A stretch of 64,000 nucleotides of DNA from Lamellibrachia columna (lineage: Eukaryota > Annelida > Polychaeta > Sabellida > Siboglinidae): positions 3,450,526 to 3,514,525 of the forward strand of contig OY759266.1 of the NCBI GenBank assembly GCA_963662155.1, written 5' to 3'. This document shows positions 12,455 through 26,700 of this stretch, piece after piece (positions within the stretch are counted from its first letter, which is position 1; every line of letters starts with the position of its first letter). The notes below the pieces were generated by a model. The model had not been told where the DNA came from, did no database searches, and saw only the letters and a program-made list of their open reading frames with translations. The position numbers and the translations under genes were made by a program.

Positions 12455-12918
12455 ATTCAGTATAGATTGTTGGTAGAAATACAGATATATCACGTGTTTA
12501 TATGGATTTGTTTCAAATTCACAGGAAAATGCCTGTGCAGATTTAATTATATATCGTAGCCTGACGGATGACAACACTCGATCAGAATCAGAACAACCAA
12601 TGAAACATTTTGTGTGGATTTATAAAGAATTTCAAGTAAAAAATATGGATTTCAACAAAACAAAAACATGTGTGGTAATGAAACAGTGTTTACACCGAGA
12701 CAGACTGTCTAACATTGACCACGGAGAGTGTGCCAGAAACTTAAATATTTGGGAAACTGTCTAATTGATACTAGTTCTAATATGCACATATACATGTAGA
12801 AAACTTGCCTATAATAGATCACTTCCAACTATTGATTTGATATCCAGTCCAGCCACATGTACTAAGAACAGTTCATCTAATTAAATACAATTTTATTGAG
12901 ATAGTGCTTTGAACTCTC

Positions 12919-13062
12919 GATGCCCAACTAGGGTCATCAGTTAGACAGAACCCTGATACCGAACTAGGGTCATCAGTTGGACAGAACCCTGATACCGAAC
13001 TAGGGTCATCAGTTAGACAGAACCCTGATACCCAACTAGGGTCATCAGTTAGACAGACAGCC
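12919..13062. repeat. 36-bp tandem repeat, about 4 copies
   Basis: The unit contains cgaactagggtcatcagtta and gacagaaccctgatac, with very few differences. Confidence 0.9.
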
Positions 13063-13195
13063 TCAGGCAGTGGTCAGCTGGTTGTGATATCTACAACACT
13101 CTAGACAGCTTCCTTCCTTATCACACTATCAGCTAGCTAGTTTGATTAATGACTGGTAGTTTATTTACATGATAGGATTTGTTCGGACTATCAAG

Positions 13196-13545
13196 TCTGT
13201 AGACCTCTGTAACTGTGGTCTGAACACTGTAACTGTGATCTGACCCCTGTAACTGTAGTATGTTGCCTGTAGTTATAATCTGTCCCCTGTAACCATAATA
13301 TGTCCCATGTAACCCTAGTATGTCCCCTGTACCTGTAGTATGTCCCCTATAACTGTGGTATGTCCCCTATAACTGTGGCATGTCCCCTATAACTGTGGCA
13401 TGTCCCCTATAACTGTTTAACCCCTGTAACCGTGGTCTGGCCCCTGTATGTAATTGTGGTCTGCCCCTATAACTGTCTGACCCCAGTAACTATGGCCTGT
13501 CCCTGTAACTGTGGTCTGACCCCTGTATCTGTGGTCTGTCTCCTT
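13196..13545. repeat. Degenerate ~20-bp repeat, about 17 copies
   Basis: Variants of tgtcccctataactgtggta run through the segment. The centre (about 13320-13410) is most regular and the edges most decayed. Confidence 0.85.
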
Positions 13546-14315
13546 AGCTACAAGGTCAGCAGTGATATTTCAACTTGTCATCACCTTGCAGTGGAGTTGG
13601 GAGGAGGCTTCCTTGTTATTAAGTTATTAACCTTGTTATTAACTCCCCCCATGCTACTAGCAGTGGCAGCAACAGCTGCAGCAGCAGCGTCTTATGAACA
13701 GATGATCTCATTCATCTATTCTGTTGGCCTTTAACAGTAAATTTAACACACCTGGCATTTAACATACCTGGCCTCGCATTGATTTAATGAACTATAAAAA
13801 AGAAGTTTTCTTTCATCAGTTGCAACAGACGTTTCACTCAGATCAGTTTAACTATATAATGTTTAAATATAAACAAGTAGCTAATAATACCATTGTGTGA
13901 AATAGAGACTGAGGTTGCAGAAGTTGCGTGTTTGGTTGTATCTGTGACAAGAGTGGTTTGATTGTGTGTTTGGTCTGTATGAATGTGTAAAAACTGCACT
14001 GATGACTTGATATCTGTGTGTGGGTGGGCTGGAGGGGGGGGTTGTACAGAACTATAGTGATAACCTACTTGGTTTTGTCTGGCACAGTGCATGGTCCTGG
14101 GAATGACGACATCCAAGTGGTGTTTATACCTTCATGTTGTATCACTGGTGTGCAAATTGGTTGTGGAAATGCTAGAGATGGTTTTTTAAACATTTTATTG
14201 CCTCCGTATTGTGTGGCTCGCGTTATTGGAAATTATTTTTGGAGTTGCTCCTGCTGGTGTTGAAGGGCATGCTGCATCGTGTCAGGTTGACACTTGTGTG
14301 ATTGTGACATTGTTG

Positions 14316-14550
14316 GGTATAGTAGCTCAGTGGTGAGAACGGCAGAATCAAGAGAACCAAGGTTCGAATCCTCTGGCAGCTGTTTCAAAGCTTGGCCAAT
14401 ATTGTCTGCTCCATGTTGCCTTAGTTCACTCAGCTGTATCAATTACTACCTGGCTATATGTGAATGAATAGTCTTTGTGCAGTAATTGTAGAGCATGGCT
14501 GAATGCTTCCCAAATTCGTTGAGTTGGTGTTGGAATGAATAGGCTTGCCA
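14316..14550 (+). mobile_element. tRNA-derived SINE
   Basis: A pol III A box TAGCTCAGTGG (14323-14333) and B box GGTTCGAATCC (14361-14371) have the spacing of a tRNA gene. The flanking arms do not form a proper acceptor stem, and the sequence continues into a non-tRNA body with ttcactcagctgtatcaatt and tacctggctat, typical of SINE bodies in marine invertebrates. It ends about 80 bp before the first caskin exon. It shares the word cttggccaat after the B box with the SINE at 30850-31024. Confidence 0.75.
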
Positions 14551-14631
14551 GGGGGTGAAGTGAAAAACGTTTTTCCCAATGACTGGATACAGCGATAAGA
14601 AGGAACTGACCTTGACGTTTCTTTGTTACAG

Positions 14632-14726
14632 AGGCAAGTCGAGCAGTCCAGGTGAGAGCTGTGAAACCTTACTTCAACTCACAGAACACCAACCACATCA
14701 CCTTCCAGGAGGGCAACTACATCACT
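14632..14726 (+). CDS. caskin: Caskin exon: SH3 domain, first half
   Basis: The acceptor ctttgttacag ends at 14631 and the donor gtgagt starts at 14727. The exon starts with the last two bases of a split codon and reads [18 protein letters not shown], then [13 protein letters not shown]. This matches the caskin SH3 start, where vertebrates have AS.ALQVRA(L/V)KD followed by a strand ending GD.IT. The usual SH3 ALYDY motif is replaced by RAVKPYF, in keeping with the atypical, possibly non-canonical ligand surface of caskin SH3 domains. It ends in phase 0 and joins 22630. The intron that splits the SH3 is 7.9 kb and mostly tandem repeats. Confidence 0.95.
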
Positions 14727-17700
14727 GTGAGTACCTGTAGCATGCGTGCGTACATTCAGTGGAATGGTGGAACCACAGCCATTTCCATATTACCAAAGGA
14801 GGTCACATAAAGCAGTAAAAGCTGGTGATTAGCAGTGCCATGAATACAGAAAGCAGCCAGTAGTTACCAGTCTGTGCTCAGAGCATCAGCCACAGTCCAG
14901 GGAGCTGAGTCAGCAGCCAGTAGTTACCAGTCTGTGCTCAGAGCGTCAGCCACAGTCCAGGGAGCTGAGTCAGCAGCCAGTAGTTACCAGTCTGTGCTCA
15001 GAGCGTCAGCCACAGTCTAGGGAGCTGAGTCAGCAGCCAGTAGTTACCAGTCTGTGCTCAGAGCGTCAGCCACAGTCTAGGGAGCTGAGTCAGCAGCCAG
15101 TAGTTACCAGTCTCTGCTCACAGCGTCAGCCACAGTCTAGGGAGCTGAGTCAGCAGCCAGTAGTTACCAGTCTGTGCTCAGAGCGTCAGCCACAGTCTAG
15201 GGAGCTGAGTCAGCAGCCAGTAGTTACCAGTCTGTGCTCAGAGCGTCAGCCACAGTGTAGGGAGCTGAGTCAGCAGCCAGTAGTTACCAGTCTGTGCTCA
15301 GAGCGTCAGCCACAGTCTAGGGAGCTGAGTCAGCAGCCAGTAGTTACCAGTCTGTGCTCAGAGCGTCAGCCACAGTCTAGGGAGCTGAGTCAGCAGCCAG
15401 TAGTTACCAGTCTGTGCTCAGAGCGTCAGCCACAGTCTAGGGAGCTGAGTCAGCAGCCAGTAGTTACCAGTCTGTGCTCAGAGCGTCAGCCACAGTGTAG
15501 GGAGCTGAGTCAGCAGCCAGTAGTTACCAGTCTGTGCTCAGAGCGTCAGCCACAGTCTAGGGAGCTGAGTCAGCAGCCAGTAGTTACCAGTCTGTGCTCA
15601 GAGCGTCAGCCACAGTCTAGGGAGCTGAGTCAGCAGCCAGTAATTACCAGTCTGTGCTCAGAACGTCAGCCACAGTGTAGGGAGCTGAGTCAGCAGCCAG
15701 TAGTTACCAGTCTGTGCTCAGAGCGTCAGCCACAGTCTAGGGAGCTGAGTCAGCAGCCAGTAGTTACCAGTCTGTGCTCAGAGCGTCAGCCACAGTGTAG
15801 GGAGCTGAGTCAGCAGCCAGTAGTTACCAGTCTGTGCTCAGAGCGTCAGCCACAGTCTAGGGAGCTGAGTCAGCAGCCAGTAGTTACCAGTCTGTGCTCA
15901 GAGCGTCAGCCACAGTCTAGGGAGCTGAGTCAGCAGCCAGTAGTTACCAGTCTGTGCTCAGAGCGTCAGCCACAGTCTAGGGAGCTGAGTCAGCAGCCAG
16001 TAGTTACCAGTCTGTGCTCAGAGCGTCAGCCACAGTGTAGGGAGCTGAGTCAGCAGCCAGTAGTTACCAGTCTGTGCTCAGAGCGTCAGCCACAGTCTAG
16101 GGAGCTGAGTCAGCAGCCAGTAGTTACCAGTCTGTGCTCAGAGCGTCAGCCACAGTCTAGGGAGCTGAGTCAGCAGCCAGTAATTACCAGTCTGTGCTCA
16201 GAACGTCAGCCACAGTGTAGGGAGCTGAGTCAGCAGCCAGTAGTTACCAGTCTGTGCTCAGAGCGTCAGCCACAGTCTAGGGAGCTGAGTCAGCAGCCAG
16301 TAGTTACCAGTCTGTGCTCAGAGCGTCAGCCACAGTCTAGGGAGCTGAGTCAGCAGCCAGTAGTTACCAGTCTGTGCTCAGAGCATCAGCCACAGTCTAG
16401 GGAGCTGAGTCAGCAGCCAGTAGTTACCAGTCTGTGCTCAGAGCGTCAGCCACAGTCTAGGGAGCTGAGTCAGCAGCCAGTAGTTACCAGTCTGTGCTCA
16501 GAGCGTCAGCCACAGTCTAGGGAGCTGAGTCAGCAGCCAGTAGTTACCAGTCTGTGCTCAGAGCGTCAGCCACAGTCTAGGGAGCTGAGTCAGCAGCCAG
16601 TAGTTACCAGTCTGTGCTCAGAGCGTCAGCCACAGTCTAGGGAGCTGAGTCAGCAGCCAGTAGTTACCAGTCTGTGCTCAGAGCGTCAGCCACAGTGTAG
16701 GGAGCTGAGTCAGCAGCCAGTAGTTACCAGTCTGTGCTCAGAGCGTCAGCCACAGTCTAGGGAGCTGAGTCAGCAGCCAGTAGTTACCAGTCTGTGCTCA
16801 GAGCGTCAGCCACAGTCTAGGGAGCTGAGTCAGCAGCCAGTAGTTACCAGTCTGTGCTCAGAGCGTCAGCCACAGTGTAGGGAGCTGAGTCAGCAGCCAG
16901 TAGTTACCAGTCTGTGCTCAGAGCGTCAGCCACAGTCTAGGGAGCTGAGTCAGCAGCCAGTAGTTACCAGTCTGTGCTCAGAGCGTCAGCCACAGTCTAG
17001 GGAGCTGAGTCAGCAGCCAGTAGTTACCAGTCTCTGCTCAGAGCGTCAGCCACAGTCTAGGGAGCTGAGTCAGCAGCCAGTAGTTACCAGTCTCTGCTCA
17101 GAGCGTCAGCCACAGTCTAGGGAGCTGAGTCAGCATGAAAGCAGCTTTCCAGGTGTTTGTGTGAGTGAAGTGTGGAGAGTCATGGTCAGAGAGTGATCTT
17201 TATAGACAGTTTCTCCATCTACATAAAATATTTTATCAGCAGTTGCTTTTTTGCTGTCAAGTTCTGCAATCATCAGTCTTTATAAATAATCTACACAAAG
17301 CTTTTATTCAGCTGACAGTGTTCTATGATTTTATAGTTTGACTTATGTTTATCTTTTAGGATGGATCCCGTGTGTAATGTACTGTAATGTACTGTAATGG
17401 GACTAAATGGAGTCTCCCTGATCTTTGTAATGTTGTTAAACTACTACTTAGAAATCTATGTATTATTCTTTGTTCATATAAATTGGCACATGAAATCCAG
17501 ACCACTGTATATGCCCCATACGTTGCCGTTGTGGTAAATAGCCTATCTTAGATTGTCCACTCTTACATATCGTGCTCTATCTACACAATAACCACCCTAC
17601 TTGGCTAGTCTACTCAGTACTGCATCTTTCAAATATCCCTAGGCAGCTCAGATCATCAATTTCACAGCAACTCATTGTGCCTAAAACAAAACTTAACTTG

Positions 17701-20700
17701 GGCAAACATGCTTTCTCTGTCACTGCACCTAGGGTCTAGAATGAACTCCCTATCACTTTAAAAACATTTGAAACTACAGCTGTTGCATTTCCACCATAAA
17801 TCTTTGGTGGAAATATAATGATTTTTGCGTGTCTCTGTTAACGATTATGCTTAATGATTCTGTTGTGTTGCGCCTCTGAGCTCAGGTTCCTGAGGATACA
17901 GGTGCCATAGAAGTTAATTATTCTTATTGTTCCAACATACATTTCATGAAGCCATTTTTTACAGTTTATTTCAGAAATATGTTTAAGATTTCAGAATGTA
18001 TCAGTATTTTTTTACCAAAAAAATTACAGCAGAAGATGTATTTAAACATTGTGAGACTGGGAAGTTTTGATGAAGGTTATGTCTTGATGGGAGTCTCCAT
18101 CACCGTGTATGTTGTATTATTACATTGTGAGACTGGGAAGGTTTGATGAAGGTTATGTCTTGATGGGAGTCTCCATCACCGTGTATGTTGTATTATTACA
18201 TTGTGAGACTGGGAAGGTTTGGTGAAGGTTATGTCTTGATGGGAGTCTCCATCACCGTGTATGTTGTATTATTACATTGTGAGACTGGGAAGGTTTGATG
18301 AAGGTTATGTCTTGATGGGAGTCTCCATCACCGTGTATGCTGTATTATTACATTGTGAGACTGGGAAGGTTTGATGAAGGTTATGTCTTGATGGGAGTCT
18401 CCATCACCGTGTATGTTGTATTATTACATTGTGAGACTGGGAAGGTTTGATGAAGGTTATGTCTTGATGGGAGTCTCCATCACCGTGTATGTTGTATTAT
18501 TACATTGTGAGACTGGGAAGGTTTGATGAAGGTTATGTCTTGATGGGAGTCTCCATCACCGTGTATGCTGTATTATTACATTGTGAGACTGGGAAGGTTT
18601 GATGAAGGTTATGTCTTGATGGGAGTCTCCATCACCGTGTATGTTGTATTATTACATTGTGAGACTGGGAAGGTTTGATGAAGGTTATGTCTTGATGGGA
18701 GTCTCCATCACCGTGTATGCTGTATTATTACATTGTGAGACTGGGAAGGTTTGATGAAGGTTATGTCTTGATGGGAGTCTCCATCACCGTGTATGTTGTA
18801 TTATTACATTGTGAGACTGGGAAGGTTTGATGAAGGTTATGTCTTGATGGGAGTCTCCATCACCGTGTATGCTGTATTATTACATTGTGAGACTGGGAAG
18901 GTTTGATGAAGGTTATGTCTTGATGGGAGTCTCCATCACCGTGTATGTTGTATTATTACATTGTGAGACTGGGAAGGTTTGATGAAGGTTATGTCTTGAT
19001 GGGAGTCTCCATCACCGTGTATGTTGTATTATTACATTGTGAGACTGGGAAGGTTTGATGAAGGTTATGTCTTGATGGGAGTCTCCATCACCGTGTATGC
19101 TGTATTATTACATTGTGAGACTGGGAAGGTTTGATGAAGGTTATGTCTTGATGGGAGTCTCCATCACCGTGTATGTTGTATTATTACATTGTGAGACTGG
19201 GAAGGTTTGATGAAGGTTATGTCTTGATGGGAGTCTCCATCACCGTGTATGCTGTATTATTACATTGTGAGACTGGGAAGGTTTGATGAAGGTTATGTCT
19301 TGATGGGAGTCTCCATCACCGTGTATGTTGTATTATTACATTGTGAGACTGGGAAGGTTTGATGAAGGTTATGTCTTGATGGGAGTCTCCATCACCGTGT
19401 ATGTTGTATTATTACATTGTGAGACTGGGAAGGTTTGATGAAGGTTATGTCTTGATGGGAGTCTCCATCACCGTGTATGTTGTATTATTACATTGTGAGA
19501 CTGGGAAGGTTTGATGAAGGTTATGTCTTGATGGGAGTCTCCATCACCGTGTATGCTGTATTATTACATTGTGAGACTGGGAAGGTTTGATGAAGGTTAT
19601 GTCTTGATGTATGTTGTATTATTACAATGTTTATTACAATGTTTATTACAATACTGAATCTTCGGTCAAAATAAACTGAGTCTGATGAAATTCTGCATAG
19701 TCCACTTGGCGTCAACACCAAGTCAGTACACGAAACACCAAGTCAGTACACGAGACACCAAGTCAGTACACGAAACACCAAGTCAGTACACGAGACACCA
19801 AGTCAGTACACGAGACACCAAGTCAGTACACGAGACACCAAGTCAGTACACGAGACACCAAGTCAGTACACGAGACACCAAGTCAGTACACGAGACACCA
19901 AGTCAGTACACGAGACACCAAGTCAGTACACGAGACACCAAGTCAGTACACGAGACACCAAGTCAGTACACGAGACACCAAGTCAGTACACGAGACACCA
20001 AGTCAGTACACGACACACCAAGTCAGTACACGAGACACCAAGTCAGTACACGAAACACCAAGTCAGTACACGAGACACCAAGTCAGTACACGAGACACCA
20101 AGTCAGTACACGAGACACCAAGTCAGTACACGAGACACCAAGTCAGTACACGAGACACCAAGTCAGTACACGAGACACCAAGTCAGTACACGAGACACCA
20201 AGTCAGTACACGAGACACCAAGTCAGTACACGAGACACCAAGTCAGTACACGAGACACCAAGTCAGTACACGAGACACCAAGTCAGTACACGAGACACCA
20301 AGTCAGTACACGAGACACCAAGTCAGTACACGAGACACCAAGTCAGTACACGAGACACCAAGTCAGTACACGAGACACCAAGTCAGTACACGAGACACCA
20401 AGTCAGTACACGAGACACCAAGTCAGTACACGAGACACCAAGTCAGTACACGAGACACCAAGTCAGTACACGAGACACCAAGTCAGTACACGAGACACCA
20501 AGTCAGTACACGAGGAATCCCTGAACTGTTTGTCTCCATGTTTTGTATCACAATCTCAGTGTAGTCTCTTTATCAACCTTTATTCTTTAAATCCATGACT
20601 ATTGTTTAATTTTGTTCCTATATCAGTGTTGTATCAGATTTGGAAGCTGTGTAAAAAAACAAAGGTATCTAATTTCTTTATATATCAGCTGACAGAACAA

Positions 20701-23700
20701 CTCTGTCGCAGGTATAGAGTTGTGCTGACAATAGAACTGGACTCCCTGGCTTTGACACCTTCTGTCTGAAGCAAACACTGGCTTCTGTGCACTGACTTTG
20801 GATTATTCAAACACAGATTGAGATTGTCTGTAATTATAACACTCAGTCGAGTTTTCAATAAAGAAACAAAATGGATTACATAGTCTGACTTCTACACCAG
20901 CAATTTAAGAGTGCAAATCTCTGACCACAGCCATATGTGATGCTATCTCTTCATTCAAAAGTCATATGTACTCCTTTGAATGCCTTCTCAGACCAAAGAA
21001 TTTAACTCAGATGTCTGGATCATAAAATGTCCAATCTTTTGAGTTGATTCATTCATGTTCCATGCCGTGCTTATTAAATTACCCAGCCAACCTGAAACAG
21101 CGTAACACTCCCCTGACCCCATGACCCTGTCAAGTGTGGCGCTTCACTTTATCTTGTTACTTTGCTGATAGAACGGTACAGTTTCAAACCTTTTAAAAAC
21201 TGCTAAGATGTTTATCTGCCTGGTGAATTGTGTTCAGGAAATGCCAGGGTTGAGTCCTTGCCTGTCTGTACTATGCTATCTTTATCTGGCAGTCATGGTT
21301 TCTGACCCCAGAAGATGCCGTAGCCCCCCCCCATGGAATACAGTAGTGCCTTCCGTGCGGTTCATGCACTGCTGAGTGCCTTGGTTTCAGTGTGATCATT
21401 TATTACTGTTTATGTTTCCGTCTTCCATGTATATGCACCGATGTTGTGCGAATTATCCACAGAACTCCTCTGAATACAATAACTCTACACTATCAAAAGC
21501 ATTACAGTTAAATGGTATATGTACCGATGTTGTGTGAACTTGACACTGAAAGCTCAATGACACATCTAAATCGCATCGCCCCATCTATCAGAAACATGCC
21601 AGTTGCTAATGTAACGACCCTGAAGAGGAGGCACTGACCTCCACTGTGGCGAGCGATAAGATATAGATTAGATCAATTAGAAACATCTAGGTATTAATTT
21701 ACAATTAAATCGTATATGTACCGCACACAGTTGTTTGTGGTTACCGCAGGACAAAGAAAGACAAAGAATGTCTCCACGGCAAACAACAGCGCAAATACTA
21801 AAGCAGACGTTATCAATACTTTTGGGAAGTGGTGTAGGCGGCGCGTGCTTCGCAGTGAAATACCGACTTCTGGGAAGTGGTGTAGTTTTCTGGAATCATG
21901 CCATGTTTTTTTGTGACGCGCTTCACTATACATAACGCAGACAAACTGCAATAACTTTAAAATTATCCGTAATTGCTGGATACATCCAGCGACATATATG
22001 TAGGCATCATTATTATCTTTACGATGACATAGAAAACACATTAATTCCACTAATTTCACCATTGCAACTTCCAATTGAAATGTTGACCCCCCACCCCTGG
22101 GGAATTTTGAAAATCCGACCACCCATGTCCGTTTGATGGGCCCACCAGATGACCGGGCGAAGTTTCGTCCCGAACGGCCAACAGATGCGGCTGTTATGAG
22201 GGAACAACAGACAGACACTGCTTTATAGATTAAATATGAAAGTTGGTAATGGCTTTATGATTGCATGTTAAATTAAAGTTTGTAAATTCTTCAGATACTA
22301 ATGTCAGGTAAATAGATAGGTTGATACATATCTCAGGTGGGTGGGTTATCAATGGCTTCCTTGTCCACTTGCCATCTGGGCCTTTGCCTTGGATGGCAAT
22401 CTTGTTCAATCTCGAATGTGACATTATGTGTGACATTGCCATATACAGAATGTGACATCATCCATGTTGTGTGATATTATCATGGAATGTGACGTCACCC
22501 ATGTGTCCCATGTACAGCTGTTGTTTCCAGCCTACAGCCATCATGTGTCCTGTGTACAGCCATCGTGTGTACAGCCGCTGTGTGTACAGCCGTTGTGTGT
22601 ACAGCCGTCATGTATGTGTTGGTTTTCAGGTTGTGGAGCAGCACCCGAGTGGGATGTGGAAGGGCTATGTGACGTCAGAGGGACAGATCACCAAGACGGG
22701 CTACTTCCCTTCCTCCTGTGTCGTCCTTGTCGACACCCATGGTAAGTCCTCTCTACTCCGCGTTCAGTCCCTCCCTGCTTCTCCCTGGCACAGTCCTTCC
22801 CTCTTCCCTGCTTCTCCCTGGCACAGTCCTTGCCTCTTCCCTGCTGTCCTACACAAGCGATTGTTTCCCTAGCTATTTTTTCCAATATTAACTCTCCATC
22901 TGTTGGAAATGCTGATTGTTCTTTGTCATTCTTAAGCATGTGTTACCATGGATATGATGTGTGCCACTAAGCATGCATGCATGTTGACGTATCTGTGGTT
23001 GCTAGTGGCGTTACTCTTAATGTACGGAAACTGGGAAGTTCTTGTATGTGCTCTTCACTGCAGATATGATGCCTTCACCTTGTTGTACACGTGCTTCTGT
23101 TGTATATAAAAAGTTATATCAATAAACAATTTGTTTTTACAACACAACCACCTACTTAGGTGCCTATGTGAACTCTTTGCACTCCATGTCAAGTAAACAT
23201 CACTTCATTCCCTGAGCAGCTAACACGGGTGTCTCCCTGTTCATGGTTTCTGCCTGGAAATAACTGACCCCTCCTGTAAAACTTTGTTTGGTGACAGAGC
23301 TGGAACCAAACTATTAGCAACATGGGGCATGTTTTCTAGGATTATTCTTATGTGATCTACATCAAACGGTACACAGTTGTACATGATTTTTAGGGCATTA
23401 AGTTGTCATTTCCAGTGGCATTGCCCTACCAAAACTTGATTGTGTAGCATAAGGAATCATAAGCTCTTGCAATGGCTGCCTCTTCTCCTGCTCAATGCCG
23501 GGCAAGTTAGTCATAAATTTATTTGTTAATGTAATCTTTTTCACTTCCGCTTTTGCTGCAGAGGAAAGATACTGTTCCCATAATCATGCCCTAATTCTTC
23601 CCGCTGCATATGTAAACATAGTACACACCACGCAGTCCTTCAGGACTTAGTGTTATGTTCAGCCGTTGATCATGAATCCTATCTGAGCCTACACCTTGGC

Positions 23701-26700
23701 ACCACATAGCACCACCAGCGTTTACTTGATCTACTGTACTATTTGTCTATTGTTAATGAGGAGAGCGGCCTACTGCTTAGTTAGAGTGTCCCTACTTAAT
23801 ATATAGCCTGTCTGATAATAGCTGTGTTTGCACAGTGATGCATGGCTGATTGTCAGAGCTGCAATCCCAGCTTTGTGGGCCAAGACAGGACCTTGAATGA
23901 AGCTGGAGGGACACTTATGTGCAGATATAAATAAACAACACTTGATAGCGTCAACAAGTGGTCAGGCTCATTTAAATGTCAAACAAGATCAAGAGGGTTA
24001 GTGTCGAGACAAACCTGTATCAAGTCTCGCTGTATTCAGTCTGACAACATGTTTACTTGTGTACTTTGGAATGTTTTTTGAGAAAATGGAATGACAGAAA
24101 TGTTCTGTTGAAAATTTGTGAATGTAGCTTGTTTATAAGTGTGTGATGTGGCGGCTTGCATTTTATTATCAGTTTCTTTTAAATCAAAGCAGAAAACATG
24201 CAAAGTATGATTTTATTATATTATACATTACTGTGTTCACAGATTTTGGTAAATTTTTCAACAATGACGTTGACGACACTCATTATGACACCGACACTGG
24301 TTATACAGCAACATCGACAGTGATGTCATGCTGTTGACGTTGAGAAACACTTGCATTTTACAGTTGCTAGCAACGGACCAAAATCACAGAACCCTGTCTT
24401 AACCAACCCCGTGCCCGACCTGATCAGTCGCCAGGTGGCGCCACCGTGCGCACCACCAATGACACACCTCGATGCAGGGCAGTACTCGAGTGTCGGTTTG
24501 GACGACACTTTCCCTCCCCCTCCTTCCCCCCTTGTAGTGAGGAAGGAGTGTTCCGGCAGGGGTGAGTCTAATGGCGGTGGTGGTGGTCACAATGGTATTT
24601 ATGCAGTGTGTTTATCTGTGCTTTTTGTAACAACATTTTTGAAGTGCACTTAATATACTACATAATATGATGATAATAATAATTATTATATATTATGTAG
24701 CAACTGGTATATATTATATAATAATTATTATTATTACATACTAAACGATTATTATATACTATATAATCATTGACACTTCCATTAACAAAGACCATAAGCA
24801 TAAGGGACTGTCACTGACCTAGTGCTACAAACATTACACATACATTACACATACATTACACATACATTACACATACATTACACATACTTTCTGTCAGTCA
24901 TTCATCCTGTATGCCTCTGGTTGTGGTAAGTTGTAGCTTAGCCCTCTAATGGGGCACTTCAATTAATTAGCCAGATATATTGGATGATTAAATGTCTGTT
25001 CTGCCTAATGCCTCCTTACAATGATTGACAACACGTGAAGATGGCCACAGCTGGTGGGAACTTAGTGTAGGCTGTATACTGTAGCCGTGAACTGACACAT
25101 TACATATAGGGTTCATATATGTCTGGTTTGTCCAAATAGTAATACACGCATGGACACATCCACGCACATGCATGCACACATACACATGCAGGCACACACA
25201 TACATGCACGCACACACACACACATGCATGCAAGCACACATGCACGCACCTACACACGTGTAGGCATGCACACACACAAGCAGGCACACACATACACATG
25301 AAGGCACCCACACACATGCAGGCACACACACATGCACCCACACACATGCAGGCACACACACATGCACGCACACCCACACACACACTCACACGCATGCATG
25401 CACCCACACACATGCGCACACACACGCAGGCACACTGACATTATAGCTGTTGTGGTGATGATTGCAGTTCCACTGCATCTGTAGCAAGACCTGATATATT
25501 ATAGCCCGAGGACCTAATGATACGGGCATCTGTAGATATAGTATGTGCATGATTAGTAGACATAGTTCCTGTGTTCCTGCACCATTCACTGCTTGCCTCC
25601 TTGCCTGTCTTGCATCTGTAACTACTGTTGTGGTTGAAGTCTCATAATTGATCTGACATGATCCGTGTGCCAGCTGAATGTTTAGAGCAGCAGGCCCTCC
25701 TAGTTACTCATGCAGCTCCCTGGGGACACCGTCCTATTGTCAACTCTTATAAAGCACTTCCAGGTAGTCTTTAATTAATGATGTGTGAACGCCAGACAGA
25801 ATTTAATGCAGCAGAAATAAATTGCCTTCTGCAGCTATAAAAGCTCGTTGCTCGTTTCTTCCGGCATATGGTAAATGTGTCGTAGTTGTCTTTGGAAAAT
25901 ATGTTCGCAGGCAAGAACCAGTGTATCTTTTATTATTGGATTTATTTACTACGTTAATGATTTGGACAGTTTGAAAGTTTCTGCTGGCTCTACCTGGTAC
26001 ATGTGTTATGAGTGTTAAATGCTACATGATTATGATGATAATTATGTTGTGGTTTCAGACTCGGACCGTGACAGTGGAATCTCACCACAGCAGAATTACT
26101 CCAACCAAGTTATTCCTGGAACACAGGTAAGACACAGGATGTTTATGCCCTTGGTCACCAGGTGGTGTAGTACCTCTATCAATCACCAGGTGGTGTAGTA
26201 CCTCTCTCATTCACCAGGTGGTGTTGTACGTATCAATCACCAGGTGTTGTTGTACCTCTCTCAATCACCAGGTGGTGTTGTGGGATCATGCCTCAGTTAG
26301 ACTTCCTGGTGTGTTATACACGAATGTAGGGCACAGTAATTTTAGATGTGTAATTTTAAAAAAATCACATCACTGCAGTTGAGCCAAGCACATTGGCAAG
26401 TTTACTGGTACAACATGTTGGCAGTGTAACTGGATTTTTAGATGATTTCAATAGGCGGAAGGATTTTTGGCAATTTTTTCGCCACAAGGCGCATGTGCGT
26501 ACTAATATATGCAGAAATTGCTAAACATTGATGGGTATGGCACGTTCAGGCATTTTAAATGAGTTAGAAATATGTTATTTTGACTAAACTTGACCAGAAT
26601 GTCAATGAGATGATGACAATGGCAGGTAAGAAGTTTCAGAATTTTTTATGCTCTCGTTTTCTTATAATCGTGCAAAACTTTAACATGGTCACCAATGCGA

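Larger units (their letters stand above)
12455..14315. other. Intron sequence with two decayed arrays
   Basis: It contains the 36-bp and ~20-bp repeats listed separately, plus a short (gca)n run at 13664-13690 inside a 100-codon frame without splice support. No exon is seen. Confidence 0.45.

Noticed and set aside
11653..12465. 270-codon repeat protein with period 18 residues
   Set aside because: The frame exists only because the 54-bp minisatellite unit is a multiple of 3 and lacks stops. It is open on the other strand too, with no splice or initiation context.
13432..13734. Alanine-rich frame with a (gca)n run
   Set aside because: Built from a decayed 20-bp repeat plus a trinucleotide run; no splice sites in phase with caskin.
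14316..14390. Functional tRNA gene
   Set aside because: A and B boxes are present, but no proper acceptor or anticodon stem can be formed and the sequence runs on into a SINE body.
14853..17134. CRISPR-like or coding regular array
   Set aside because: Units are contiguous and identical with no unique spacers, the genome is eukaryotic, and frames contain stops. It is a minisatellite.
19685..20524. 279-codon repeat protein
   Set aside because: Product of a 20-bp array with no stops in any + frame. The 20-residue period follows from 3 x 20 bp.
24988..25441. Cys/Val-rich frames up to 145 codons
   Set aside because: Reading of a CA/TG microsatellite.
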